Of a DNA stretch of 55,828 nucleotides, positions 43,461-50,989 are shown piece by piece. Position 1 is the first letter of the stretch; each line of letters begins with the position of its first letter. The translations under genes and the position numbers were made by a program. The notes under the pieces were generated by a model. It was not told the origin of the DNA and did not search any database. It saw nothing but the letters and a program-made list of their open reading frames with translations. Source of the DNA: Thermoplasmata archaeon (GTDB lineage Archaea; Thermoplasmatota; Thermoplasmata; Lutacidiplasmatales; UBA184); NCBI GenBank assembly GCA_022750155.1, contig JAKIWG010000015.1:1-55828 (forward strand). Direction: 5' to 3'.

Positions 43461-44567
43461 GTGTCCGACCCTGTCGCCGTGCCCGGTATCGAAGAGATCT
43501 GCCGAAAAGTGTTGACCCAGACGCTGCGCCTCCGTCGGGGAGAGAACCTGATCGTTGAGTCGTGGACCCACATGCTCCCATGGGCGAACACCTTCGTACT
43601 CGAGGCGCGCAAGCTGGGTATCCGGACGACGATGTTCTACGAGGATGAAGCGACGTACTGGCGTTCCGTCGAGGAAGCAAAGGCCGTCGACGTGGGCCGG
43701 ATGCCCGACCCGGAACTCGGGGCCATTGCCAAGGCCGACGGGTACGTCTATCTGTGGGGGCCCGAGGACCGGGCTAGGCTCAGGGCGCTCCCGAAGGAGC
43801 AGTTCGCGGCCCTGAACGCGTTCAACGGCCGCTGGTACGAGGCCGCGGAGAAATCACACCTGCGCGGGTGCCGGTTGGAGTTCGGCCAGGCCACGGCGAC
43901 CGCGGCTCGTCACTACGGGGTCAGCCTCTCCGCCTGGCAGGACGGCCTCCTCGACGCAAGCCAGGTGGACATGAGTTCGCTCGCCCGAGACGCGGCCCGG
44001 CTCAGCGAGCGGCTACGGAAAGGCAAGAGCCTCACGCTGACCCATGCGAACGGGACCCGCCTCGAATTGCAGCTCGCCGGACGCAAGCCGGTGGTGGACG
44101 ACGGGATCGTCGACGCCGCGGACGTGCGATCCGGGAACAACATGACCACGTTCCCCGGGGGAGCGGTCTATGTCGCGCTCGAGGAGAAGAACGCGACGGG
44201 TACCCTCATCGCGAACCGGACGAGCAACCCTACCAAGGGACCCATGAGCGGCGGCCGATGGACCTTTGCCGAGAATCGGTTGAGCGAGTACACCTACGAG
44301 TCCGGAGGCGAGCGGTTCACGGAGGCGTTCGATGCCGCCGGTCCAGGGAAGGACCGGCCGGGGTTCCTCTCCGTCGGGTTGAACCCCAGGATCCGGGGCG
44401 CTCCCGGCATCGAGGATTTCGAACGTGGGGCGATCCTGGTCGGGGTCGGGGCGAACACCGCATTTGGCGGGAAGAACAAGCTCGGGTTCCAATCGTGGCT
44501 CGCGATCGCGGGGGCTCACCTCGAGGTCGATGGCAAGACGGTCGTGGCCGATGGGGAGATCCTCTAG
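43461..44567 (+). CDS. M29-like aminopeptidase (aminopeptidase T family)
   Basis: 368 residues. The N-terminal Rossmann-like domain (LRRGENLIVESWTHMLPWANTF) and the C-terminal metal domain match the thermophilic aminopeptidase T/M29 group. Conserved stretches include TFPGGAVYVALEE (Glu ligands), NPTKGPMSGGRWTF and FGGKNKLGFQSWLAIAG near the end. The usual terminal His-x-D of M29 appears as AGAHLEVDG. It would remove N-terminal residues from peptides using two metals. GTG start (GTGTCCGACC); the frame before it is closed. Confidence 0.78.
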   Translation: MSDPVAVPGIEEICRKVLTQTLRLRRGENLIVESWTHMLPWANTFVLEARKLGIRTTMFYEDEATYWRSVEEAKAVDVGRMPDPELGAIAKADGYVYLWGPEDRARLRALPKEQFAALNAFNGRWYEAAEKSHLRGCRLEFGQATATAARHYGVSLSAWQDGLLDASQVDMSSLARDAARLSERLRKGKSLTLTHANGTRLELQLAGRKPVVDDGIVDAADVRSGNNMTTFPGGAVYVALEEKNATGTLIANRTSNPTKGPMSGGRWTFAENRLSEYTYESGGERFTEAFDAAGPGKDRPGFLSVGLNPRIRGAPGIEDFERGAILVGVGANTAFGGKNKLGFQSWLAIAGAHLEVDGKTVVADGEIL

Positions 44568-44896
44568 GTCCTGAGGGACGGCCCCAATTCGACCGGGCAG
44601 AACGCGGCCCCGGGCGCCCGTTCGGTGGGCGGGAACGAAGACCGCGCGCGGGCCGCTCCGCGGCCCGTACTGGGGGTAGCGCTTGGTGACGCCCGCCACC
44701 GGCCTCCGGAACCCACGTGCATTCAGCGCGTGGCGGCTGGCTTCGTCGGAATAGACCCTCGACCCGGCGGACCTGAGCCCGACGTGTAACGCCGTCGAGC
44801 CACGGAGAGTCTGGTACGGGAAAGGGTTCGCCCCCCACGACCCGGGTGGAGGCCGTGGGGGGACGGTTGGTCGAGGGGGTCTTCCCCCTCGCCCCG
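44568..44896. other. Spacer with hairpins, no gene recognised
   Basis: About 330 bases. A perfect 8-bp hairpin (CGGGCCGC, loop TCC, GCGGCCCG) lies at 44649-44667. A minus-strand frame crosses the spacer with plausible composition (for example SDEASRHALNARGFRRPVAG), but it has no stop until deep inside the antisense of the aminopeptidase gene, so I do not call it. Confidence 0.4.
44872..44891 (-). terminator. Hairpin terminator-like element after the 44897-45292 gene
   Basis: CGAGGGGG (44872-44879), loop TCTT, CCCCCTCG (44884-44891): a perfect 8-bp stem five bases past the stop codon of the leftward membrane-protein gene. Archaeal termination more often relies on T-runs, and none follows, so it may instead protect the transcript end. 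Confidence 0.45.
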
Positions 44897-45292
44897 TTAC
44901 GCGGGCCAGGCCCGCTGGACCTGGCTCCGGGTCGGCCCGACTAGGAAGAGTAGCCCGGCCAGGAAGACGAACAGCGTCCCTACGAGCGCAAGGACGTTGT
45001 CCGCGAATCCCAGCACGGCCCATCCCAGGAGGGCTACGACGATCAGGAGGACCCCGCTGACGGTCGAGCGGTCCTGCCAGGGTCCGTGGCCCAGGTACGC
45101 AAAGAACAGCGCCAGTCCGCCGATGACGAATAGGACGATCGCTGTCGACCCGGCGTCGAGCGCGCCGGCGGCCCGGCCCGTGGCCAGGTCGAAGGCGCCG
45201 ACGAGGAGCCCGAGCAACCCGGCGAGGGCGATGAGCAGGCCGCCCATCACGCCGAAGCCGATCCCGAGTCCGCGTTCCGTGATGTTGGTCAT
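44897..45292 (-). CDS. Small four-helix membrane protein
   Basis: 131 residues from ATG 45292 (MTNITERG). Four hydrophobic helices: LGIGFGVMGGLLIALAGLL, AIVLFVIGGLALFFAYL, GVLLIVVALLGWAVLGF and LVGTLFVFLAGLLFLVG. No functional motif. The short hydrophilic start and TATA-like CCTATACGG (minus strand, about 25 bases upstream) support this start over 45400. Function unknown. Confidence 0.68.
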   Translation of the reverse strand: MTNITERGLGIGFGVMGGLLIALAGLLGLLVGAFDLATGRAAGALDAGSTAIVLFVIGGLALFFAYLGHGPWQDRSTVSGVLLIVVALLGWAVLGFADNVLALVGTLFVFLAGLLFLVGPTRSQVQRAWPA

Positions 45293-45425
45293 GTTTGTGT
45301 GTTCACCCCCGTATAGGTGGCTCCACCATCGGGCCCCTCGAGTAGGTGGGGCGCCGAGGGTGGGCAGGGTGGCGAGTGAATCCCCGGAGGACGGCTCCAT
45401 GGGCTCTCCTGAGCCGATGCTCCGA

Positions 45426-45749
45426 TCAGGGCTGGACGTTCACCGGCCGATTTCGGTTCCCGATCACGGGACCGACATCGTGCGGGTGGTCCGGTTCCCC
45501 CGGTTCGGTCGCTGGGACCGTGGCCGGGATGGGAGGCGGGACCGACGCGTCGGTCGGTCGGTCGACCTGAGCGGGTTCGTCGGAGGGGAAGAAGAACTCG
45601 TGCGTCACGTAGCCGCTCAGGTCGCCGCACCGTGGGCACTGTTCGAGGACCCCGAGGAGCTCCAGGCTCCCCCGTTCCGTCTGGTTGTGGGCAACGCCGC
45701 TCGGAAACGGTTCGTGGCAGACATGGCACCGGACGAACAACATCGGCAT
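45426..45749 (-). CDS. Zinc-ribbon-like protein with a disordered tail
   Basis: 107 residues from ATG 45749, with AGGAGG 8-13 bases upstream. The first 55 residues contain C-x2-C twice (RCHVCHEPFP and QCPRCGDLSGY), a zinc-ribbon fold. HEFFFPSDEP ends the domain; the rest is Pro/Asp-rich and looks unstructured. A TATA-like TTCATATGA on the minus strand (about 45786-45794) lies upstream. Likely a small regulatory or binding protein; family not recognised. Confidence 0.66.
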   Translation of the reverse strand: MPMLFVRCHVCHEPFPSGVAHNQTERGSLELLGVLEQCPRCGDLSGYVTHEFFFPSDEPAQVDRPTDASVPPPIPATVPATEPGEPDHPHDVGPVIGNRNRPVNVQP

Positions 45750-45794
45750 CCGCTCTGTCCTCCTGCGAAGAATTTCCCGCCCCATGTCATATGA

Positions 45795-46169
45795 AACCTT
45801 GTCCAGCTTTCGAGTGGAAATGTGGGACTTTCCCCGAGCCCTCCCCTAGCCTTCGAGGAGCGCCGGTTCGACTCGTTCACGAGGGCCTGGTCCCCGAGGC
45901 CGCCGAATCGACCTCCCGGACCTCCCACCCGGCTCGGCGAGGCTGCTCTGAGTCGCGGAGGCTACCCCGGCCCGGACGGCTCGCCTCACCGTGAGCCCGC
46001 CGGGCCGGGGCTAGGACCCTGCCTCCGTCCCCTTCGGCCCGCGGGCGAGGCGAACACCGCGATTGCGAGCCGGGGCCGCAAAGCTCGCCCACGAAGCGGC
46101 CCCCATGGTTCCCCGCATGCGTGGGAGCATAGCTTTGACCGCCTTCGGGTGTGGGGGACGAACTCACGC
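45795..46169. ncRNA. Candidate structured RNA or regulatory element in a GC-rich spacer
   Basis: No protein-like frame. Nested stems are exact: GGAGGC (45957-45962) with GCCTCC (46021-46026); CCCCGGCCCGG (45965-45975) with CCGGGCCGGGG (46000-46010); GGCTC (45978-45982) with GAGCC (45993-45997). Next, GGGGCCGC (46072-46079) pairs with GCGGCCCC (46096-46103), and its loop holds CTCGCCC (46084-46090), complementary to GGGCGAG (46043-46049), a pseudoknot geometry. I cannot assign it to RNase P, SRP or another known RNA, and the strand is undecided. Confidence 0.35.
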
Positions 46170-46760
46170 ATGTACGTCGTGGACTTGGGCTCGGAGATCG
46201 CCCTGCTCATCCTGGGCCTCTTGGTCCTCGCGACGATCTGGTGGGCCCGGCAGGTGGGCCGGGGAATGCCATTCCGCCCTGTGGTATTGGGGGTCCTGAG
46301 CATCGGCTATTTTCTTCTCTTCCTCTTGTTCGAGACCGGAGATTGGCTCGCTTTGGACGACGTCGCCCCCTTCGACCTCGCCCTCTTGCTGCTCGCAGGG
46401 GCGGGGGCGTACTACTGGTCCCTTCGGACGACTCGAATCCTGCACCTTCAGGGCGGTCGCCAGGGGTACCGCGGAAGCCCCGTGCTCGTCCTCCTGTGGT
46501 TGCTGCTCCTCCTGCTCGAGGTGTATGTCCAGCAGGTGATCCTCGGGCATGTGACGGTGTTCCACCTGGTCGTCATACGCGGCCTGCCGTCCCCCACGTC
46601 GGTGGACCCGACCTCGATCTCCCACCCCTACCGAGTGGTGATCGCCACGGTGGACGCCCTCTTCGCGCTCGGCACCGGCCTCGCCCTCGGGAACAATGCC
46701 GGTCTCTTCACGATTTTCGGCCACGCGGGCTGGAAGCGCCGCGCCGCGTCGCGGGCGTAG
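46170..46760 (+). CDS. Multi-pass membrane protein of unknown function
   Basis: 196 residues from ATG 46170 (MYVVDLGSEIALL). About five membrane helices, including IALLILGLLVLATIWWA, VVLGVLSIGYFLLFLLF, LALLLLAGAGAYYW and VLLWLLLLLLEVYVQQVIL, then a less hydrophobic last segment and a basic end (WKRRAASRA) that would be cytoplasmic. No motif recognised. The upstream open frame to 45822 reads through the structured spacer and is not protein-like. Confidence 0.65.
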   Translation: MYVVDLGSEIALLILGLLVLATIWWARQVGRGMPFRPVVLGVLSIGYFLLFLLFETGDWLALDDVAPFDLALLLLAGAGAYYWSLRTTRILHLQGGRQGYRGSPVLVLLWLLLLLLEVYVQQVILGHVTVFHLVVIRGLPSPTSVDPTSISHPYRVVIATVDALFALGTGLALGNNAGLFTIFGHAGWKRRAASRA

Positions 46761-46788
46761 CCGACGGATAGCCCGACCGGGAGGACGT

Positions 46789-47577
46789 CTACACCGCGTC
46801 CGGGCCGGAGAGGAACCGGGCGATCGTAGGATAGAACAGGTGCGGGGCTTCGAGGCTCGGAAGATGGGCGGCCCCGGGGATTTCGCGGCCGATCGCGCCG
46901 GGCACCTGCGGAACCATCTCTTGGGACTGGGCCGGGGGGATGAGCCGGTCGGCGGCTCCCCACAACACCAGGGTCGGGACCTTGATCGTCGATAGCACCG
47001 GGCCGAGATCGGGACGACCGGCCAGCGCTTTCAACGTCGGCACCAAGCGCTCGGGCTGAGCATCGGCGACGATCGCACGGACCTGATCCACGACGCCGGG
47101 CGCGGATTCCCAGGTCGTCGGGGCAAGAAGGCCCCGAACGGTGGCCTCGACGTCCAACGTCTCCCCCGGCCTCGCCAGCCTGGCCGAGGTCTCCAATCGG
47201 GACGCACGGGCCTCGGGCGTGTCCGGGTGCGAGCGAGTGTCCGTCAGGATCAGCCGGGAGAACAGCTCCGGGTGATCGCGGTACAGTTGCAGGGCCACGT
47301 AGCCGCCCATCGAGTGGCCCACGATCGTCGCAGGCCCGATCCTTCGCTCCTGGAGGGAACGGGCGACCGCGTCCGAAAACCCCGAGAGCGTATCGGGGCT
47401 GGGTCGGCTCTTCTCGTGGCCGAACCCGGGGAGGTCGACGAACACGAGCCGGTGGCCGGGAAGGTGGACCGGCACATCGGCCCCCCACATCCGGCTATCG
47501 AGGGGATATCCGTGCAGCAGGACGACGGGCGAGCCCGACCCCTCCTCTTCCCGACGGTCATGAGACGATGATGGCAT
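46789..47577 (-). CDS. Alpha/beta-hydrolase
   Basis: 262 residues. VVLLHGYPLDSRMW provides the oxyanion loop (HG), VGHSMGGYVAL the nucleophile Ser, LWGAADRLIPP the acid Asp and GAAHLPSLEAP the catalytic His. Complete triad, cytoplasmic, similar in layout to 3-oxoadipate enol-lactonase or non-haem peroxidase-like hydrolases. Substrate unknown. 28 bases separate it from the convergent membrane-protein stop. Confidence 0.88.
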   Translation of the reverse strand: MPSSSHDRREEEGSGSPVVLLHGYPLDSRMWGADVPVHLPGHRLVFVDLPGFGHEKSRPSPDTLSGFSDAVARSLQERRIGPATIVGHSMGGYVALQLYRDHPELFSRLILTDTRSHPDTPEARASRLETSARLARPGETLDVEATVRGLLAPTTWESAPGVVDQVRAIVADAQPERLVPTLKALAGRPDLGPVLSTIKVPTLVLWGAADRLIPPAQSQEMVPQVPGAIGREIPGAAHLPSLEAPHLFYPTIARFLSGPDAV

Positions 47578-47742
47578 TCTAGACGCCTCCTTTCGAGTGC
47601 GGACCTTCTCGCGGCCTCAAGGGTCCTCGCTTTCTCTGGCGCCCGCACATCCGCGGGGCGGATATGACTTGCCGGAACCGCGGGAGCCCGTCGGCGCCGC
47701 CCCCCTCCCTCGGCGACTCTCCCCCCGAGGCAGGCAGGCGAC

Positions 47743-48570
47743 CTAGGTGGGCCAGGGGGGTGCGGAGGGCAGGGAGCGGTGAGCGGCGAGCGCATCGCGG
47801 GCTCGTGCAAAGAGATCCGGAAGGCGACCTCGAAAGCCGGCCCACCGTCCCATCTCCGGGACCCCCCATCGGTCCTCGTTCGGACGGTGCACCCGGGGGA
47901 GCGGGGCCCACCGTTTCAGGCCGGTGAACCTCACCGCCGCCACCCGCGCGTCCCACGCAGCCCCGCGGTCGGAGGGAAGGTCCCCGATGTGCATCGCTCG
48001 GACCGGCAGACAACCGAGGGCCCAGAGCCCCTCGAGGATAGGGAGGGGAGAAGGTTTGGAGTGGCCGAACTCGGAGGAGAGGATGCAGGCGGACGCCCTG
48101 GAACTCAGTTCGAGGCGCTCGAGGAGCGAACGCGTCGCGTCGGGGGATTCGTGGATCACGTTCGATACCACCACGAACGGGATCTCCGCCTCGATCACCT
48201 CGTCCAGCGCCTCGAGAGCCCCCGCGGCCAGCCGGATCGAAGCGCCAGCCAGCGCATCATCGAGGGCGTTCCGGAGCGACGTCGTGTCCACCGTCCGACG
48301 AAGCAGCCGGGAGGCCCACTCTGCCTGGCGGTCCAACGGCCAGGCCCGGCCCTGCTCCTCGATCCGCCGGACCTTCTCGGCGTGGCGGACCATGAACGAG
48401 TGAAGTCGGTCCGGATGGACCCCTGCCTCTCGCAGCGCCTGCGCCCACGCGTCCCGACGGGCCTGTTCGTACTTCCGCCGGTCCCCGGGGGTCTGGTAGA
48501 TCAAGGTGTACCAGAGATCGATCGTCAGGCCGGCGGGGACCTCGGGAACCCTCTCGCCGTTCTTCCCCAT
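47743..48570 (-). CDS. HAD-superfamily hydrolase
   Basis: 275 residues from ATG 48570 (MGKNGERVPEV). Motif I is TIDLWYTLIY with the nucleophile Asp (the second Asp is replaced by Trp-Tyr-Thr, as in several DxWxT-type HADs), motif II VVVSNVI, motif III the Lys in FGHSKPSP, motif IV HIGDLPSDRGAAWD. A helical cap lies between I and II. Likely a small-molecule phosphatase. The lack of the second Asp of DxD is worth noting. The frame to 48672 extends into the MscS gene region. Confidence 0.82.
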   Translation of the reverse strand: MGKNGERVPEVPAGLTIDLWYTLIYQTPGDRRKYEQARRDAWAQALREAGVHPDRLHSFMVRHAEKVRRIEEQGRAWPLDRQAEWASRLLRRTVDTTSLRNALDDALAGASIRLAAGALEALDEVIEAEIPFVVVSNVIHESPDATRSLLERLELSSRASACILSSEFGHSKPSPLPILEGLWALGCLPVRAMHIGDLPSDRGAAWDARVAAVRFTGLKRWAPLPRVHRPNEDRWGVPEMGRWAGFRGRLPDLFARARDALAAHRSLPSAPPWPT

Positions 48571-48616
48571 CGATCCATTCCTCGCGCGGGTCTCGGACCG
48601 TCCCGGGACGCATCGG

Positions 48617-49429
48617 CTACGGGGGAGGCGCGGTTCCCGGAGGAGGCGTGGCCGGCGGTTCGCCGCGGCCATCGCCCGCCGCCTTCGGGGGCGTCGGCGG
48701 AGCCTTGCCTCGGGCCTCCATGATGCGCTTGTTGACCTCGAGCGTGATGGCCTCCCGGTCCTCCGGCCGGCGGATCATCACCGTCACCGTGAGCTCGGTC
48801 GACAACGGCGTCCTCGACCGGGTCGTGATCACGGGGGGAAACCGTCGGTCGAGGCGGGTCCGGAGTTTCGACAGGGAGCGTAGGACCCCGCCCTCGAACG
48901 CGGCGAGATCGACGCTCCCCCCGATCGAGACGGGGAAGGTGAGCTCCCTCCACGCCTGCGGCGTCGTGTTCACCACGACCTCGCGCATGAACATCGAGTT
49001 GGGCACGGCGATCAGGTGGTCGTCCTCGGAGAGCAGGATCGTGGTCATGGCGTTGATCTCGATGACCTTCCCCTCATGCTCCCGGAACCGTATCGAATCC
49101 CCGACCTTGTACGGGCTGTAGATGTCGGAGAAGTACTTCCCGCCGTAGTTCTCCAGCTGCTCGCGAAGGCTGAGCAACGCCGCCACCCCCAGCAATCCCA
49201 CGACCAGCAGGAGGATGTCGGGCGAGATCCCGAGCTGCTGGATGATGACCACGGCGCCGATGAGCCAGATGACGACCGATGCCAATAGGGCGGCCCCTGC
49301 GGCGACCTGCGGGTTGCTCTGGCTCATCGCCTGCTCGACCACGAGGTGGGCGAGCCGGGAGAGGAGCGCGGTGAGCGCCACGGTGAGGCCGAAGATGAGC
49401 AGCGGGAGCAGGTACGGAGTGAGGTCCAT
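48617..49429 (-). CDS. MscS-family mechanosensitive channel
   Basis: 270 residues. Three N-terminal membrane helices end in the pore helix LLVVGLLGVAALLSLREQLENYGG; the beta domain follows (PYKVGDSIRFREHEGKVIEINAMTT and VPNSMFMREVVVN), both MscS hallmarks. It should open on membrane tension to release solutes on osmotic downshock. The C-terminal 35 residues are Pro/Ala/Gly-rich. It lies three bases after the GT4 gene and is likely cotranscribed. Confidence 0.9.
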   Translation of the reverse strand: MDLTPYLLPLLIFGLTVALTALLSRLAHLVVEQAMSQSNPQVAAGAALLASVVIWLIGAVVIIQQLGISPDILLLVVGLLGVAALLSLREQLENYGGKYFSDIYSPYKVGDSIRFREHEGKVIEINAMTTILLSEDDHLIAVPNSMFMREVVVNTTPQAWRELTFPVSIGGSVDLAAFEGGVLRSLSKLRTRLDRRFPPVITTRSRTPLSTELTVTVMIRRPEDREAITLEVNKRIMEARGKAPPTPPKAAGDGRGEPPATPPPGTAPPP

Positions 49430-49432
49430 CGT

Positions 49433-50815
49433 TCAGCCCCCGGTGACGTCCCTCAGGAGCTTCTCTTCCAGCCGGGCGGCGCTCCCGACGGTGCACTTGC
49501 TCGAGGTACGGTACCCCGCCTGGCCGAGCCGCTGCCGTCGGCTTCCGTCGTCCGTCAGGAGCTCGGTCATCTGGTCGGCCAGCTTGGCCATATCCTCCGG
49601 GTCGAAAAGGAGGCCGTTGCGCCCGTGTTCGACGAGTTCGGCGATCCCGGCCCGGTCCGTGATCAGGGTCGGTCGGCGGTGCAGCCAGCTCTCCACCACG
49701 ACGAGTCCAAACCCCTCCTGGACCGACGGAAGGATCGTGAACATCGCCCGTTCGTACAGGCAGTCGAGCTCCAACTGGTCGACATGCCCGGTGAACACCA
49801 CCCGGGTCCCTAGCCCGAGCTCGGCGACGAGGGCCTCGAGCTCGGCCCGCCAGCGCGCCGACTTGGATAGGCCGAGGCCCCCTTTCGAACCCGAAAAGCT
49901 ACCGTTCCCGACAAGCACCAACCGGGCCTCCGGAAATCGCGCCGCGACTGGGGCGAACGCCCGGATCGCCCGGTCCTGGCCCTTCATCGGGTCCATCCGT
50001 CCGACCACGAGCAGGACGGGAGAGTTCTCGGGGATCCCCCGGGCGAGGGCCGCAGCCCGAACCACCTCCTCGGAGGGGGTCGAGAAGTCCGCGGGGTCCA
50101 CGTAGGGGTACATCTTGCGGACCTTTCCGGTATGGCCGAACGCCTTGAGCGAGTCGAGGTATCGCCGGGCGCTGACGACGACCATGTCATAGCTGTTGAA
50201 GTACGCGGCGAGCCAGCTCCTCCACTCCTCGGGGATCATCGAGTCATCGAACGGGATGTGCCACCGGAAGATTTTCGGCTTGAGCGTGTTCAGCATGTGG
50301 CCGACGGCCAGCTGTTGGAAATCGTGGACGTAGAACGCGTCGAAGTCGACGGTCTTCTCGAGCTTCTGGATCGTCTCGGCGCTGGCCCGATTGTAGTAGG
50401 CGTATTCCGAATAGTGCTCGGTCCAGAGGAGCTCCTCGGCGCCTTGGGCCGCCTCGAGGCCGTGCACCGCTCCCCAGATCGCCTCCTTGACGTGCCCGTA
50501 CCCCGCCATCCGCTCCCGCTCGAGGCCCACGTTGTGCAGGGTGAGGCTCCCGAGCCGGAGGGTGCGGGGTCCGGAGGGGTTGAGCGCCACCCAGTGAACG
50601 TCGTCGAGCACGTGCTCCGCCTGCAGGCGCCGGACGAGCGGGAGGACCATCCGCGTCACCCCGCCGGGGGAGATCCGGTAGTCGACCCCCTCTTTCAGCT
50701 CCGAAAGCTCCGTGGGTCTCGAGGTGGCGGAGTCGGCTCCGCCCGGGTTCGTGAGGAGCTGCACCAGCGGCGTCTGGGTGTTGATGCAGAGGGTCAGGGG
50801 ATCGCCCGGGGTCAC
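49433..50815 (-). CDS. GT4 glycosyltransferase, trehalose synthase (TreT)-like
   Basis: About 460 residues from GTG 50815 (GAGGGGG upstream); the frame runs to 50938. Large N-terminal domain with PGGVTRMVLPLVRRL and HDFQQLAVGHML, then FRWHIPFDDSMIPEE, which resembles the WRCHID segment of archaeal TreT. The donor domain has LVVGRMDPMKGQDRAIRAF and the EX7E block SVQEGFGLVVVESWLHRRP. TreT joins glucose from NDP-glucose to glucose, making trehalose. Specificity is inferred from one segment and from the divergent GH15 gene, a family that includes Thermoplasma trehalase. Confidence 0.72.
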   Translation of the reverse strand: MTPGDPLTLCINTQTPLVQLLTNPGGADSATSRPTELSELKEGVDYRISPGGVTRMVLPLVRRLQAEHVLDDVHWVALNPSGPRTLRLGSLTLHNVGLERERMAGYGHVKEAIWGAVHGLEAAQGAEELLWTEHYSEYAYYNRASAETIQKLEKTVDFDAFYVHDFQQLAVGHMLNTLKPKIFRWHIPFDDSMIPEEWRSWLAAYFNSYDMVVVSARRYLDSLKAFGHTGKVRKMYPYVDPADFSTPSEEVVRAAALARGIPENSPVLLVVGRMDPMKGQDRAIRAFAPVAARFPEARLVLVGNGSFSGSKGGLGLSKSARWRAELEALVAELGLGTRVVFTGHVDQLELDCLYERAMFTILPSVQEGFGLVVVESWLHRRPTLITDRAGIAELVEHGRNGLLFDPEDMAKLADQMTELLTDDGSRRQRLGQAGYRTSSKCTVGSAARLEEKLLRDVTGG

Positions 50816-50989
50816 CGCGTGGCCCCCTCGAGGGGCTGGCCCCACACCCGCATTCCCATCCGCTTTCCCCCGCCCCGCATCCCTTCGCAAAGATAGCTCG
50901 TTGGTCCCGCGGTCGAATGTGAGCGGGGCGGGAGACATCGTCGGGGGCCCCGGAAGGTACTTGAGTCCCCGGCTCCACCGGAGACGCCG

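Noticed and set aside
44568-44896. SRP or RNase P RNA, or a small leftward protein
   Set aside because: None of the conserved SRP S-domain or RNase P segments are present, and the leftward frame has no stop until far inside the antisense of the aminopeptidase gene.
45786-45860. GGGGAAAGTCCC on the minus strand, similar to the RNase P RNA conserved segment
   Set aside because: No matching second conserved segment (ACAGAA...GGCTTA type) lies at the required distance on that strand; the RNA would run into the zinc-ribbon gene.
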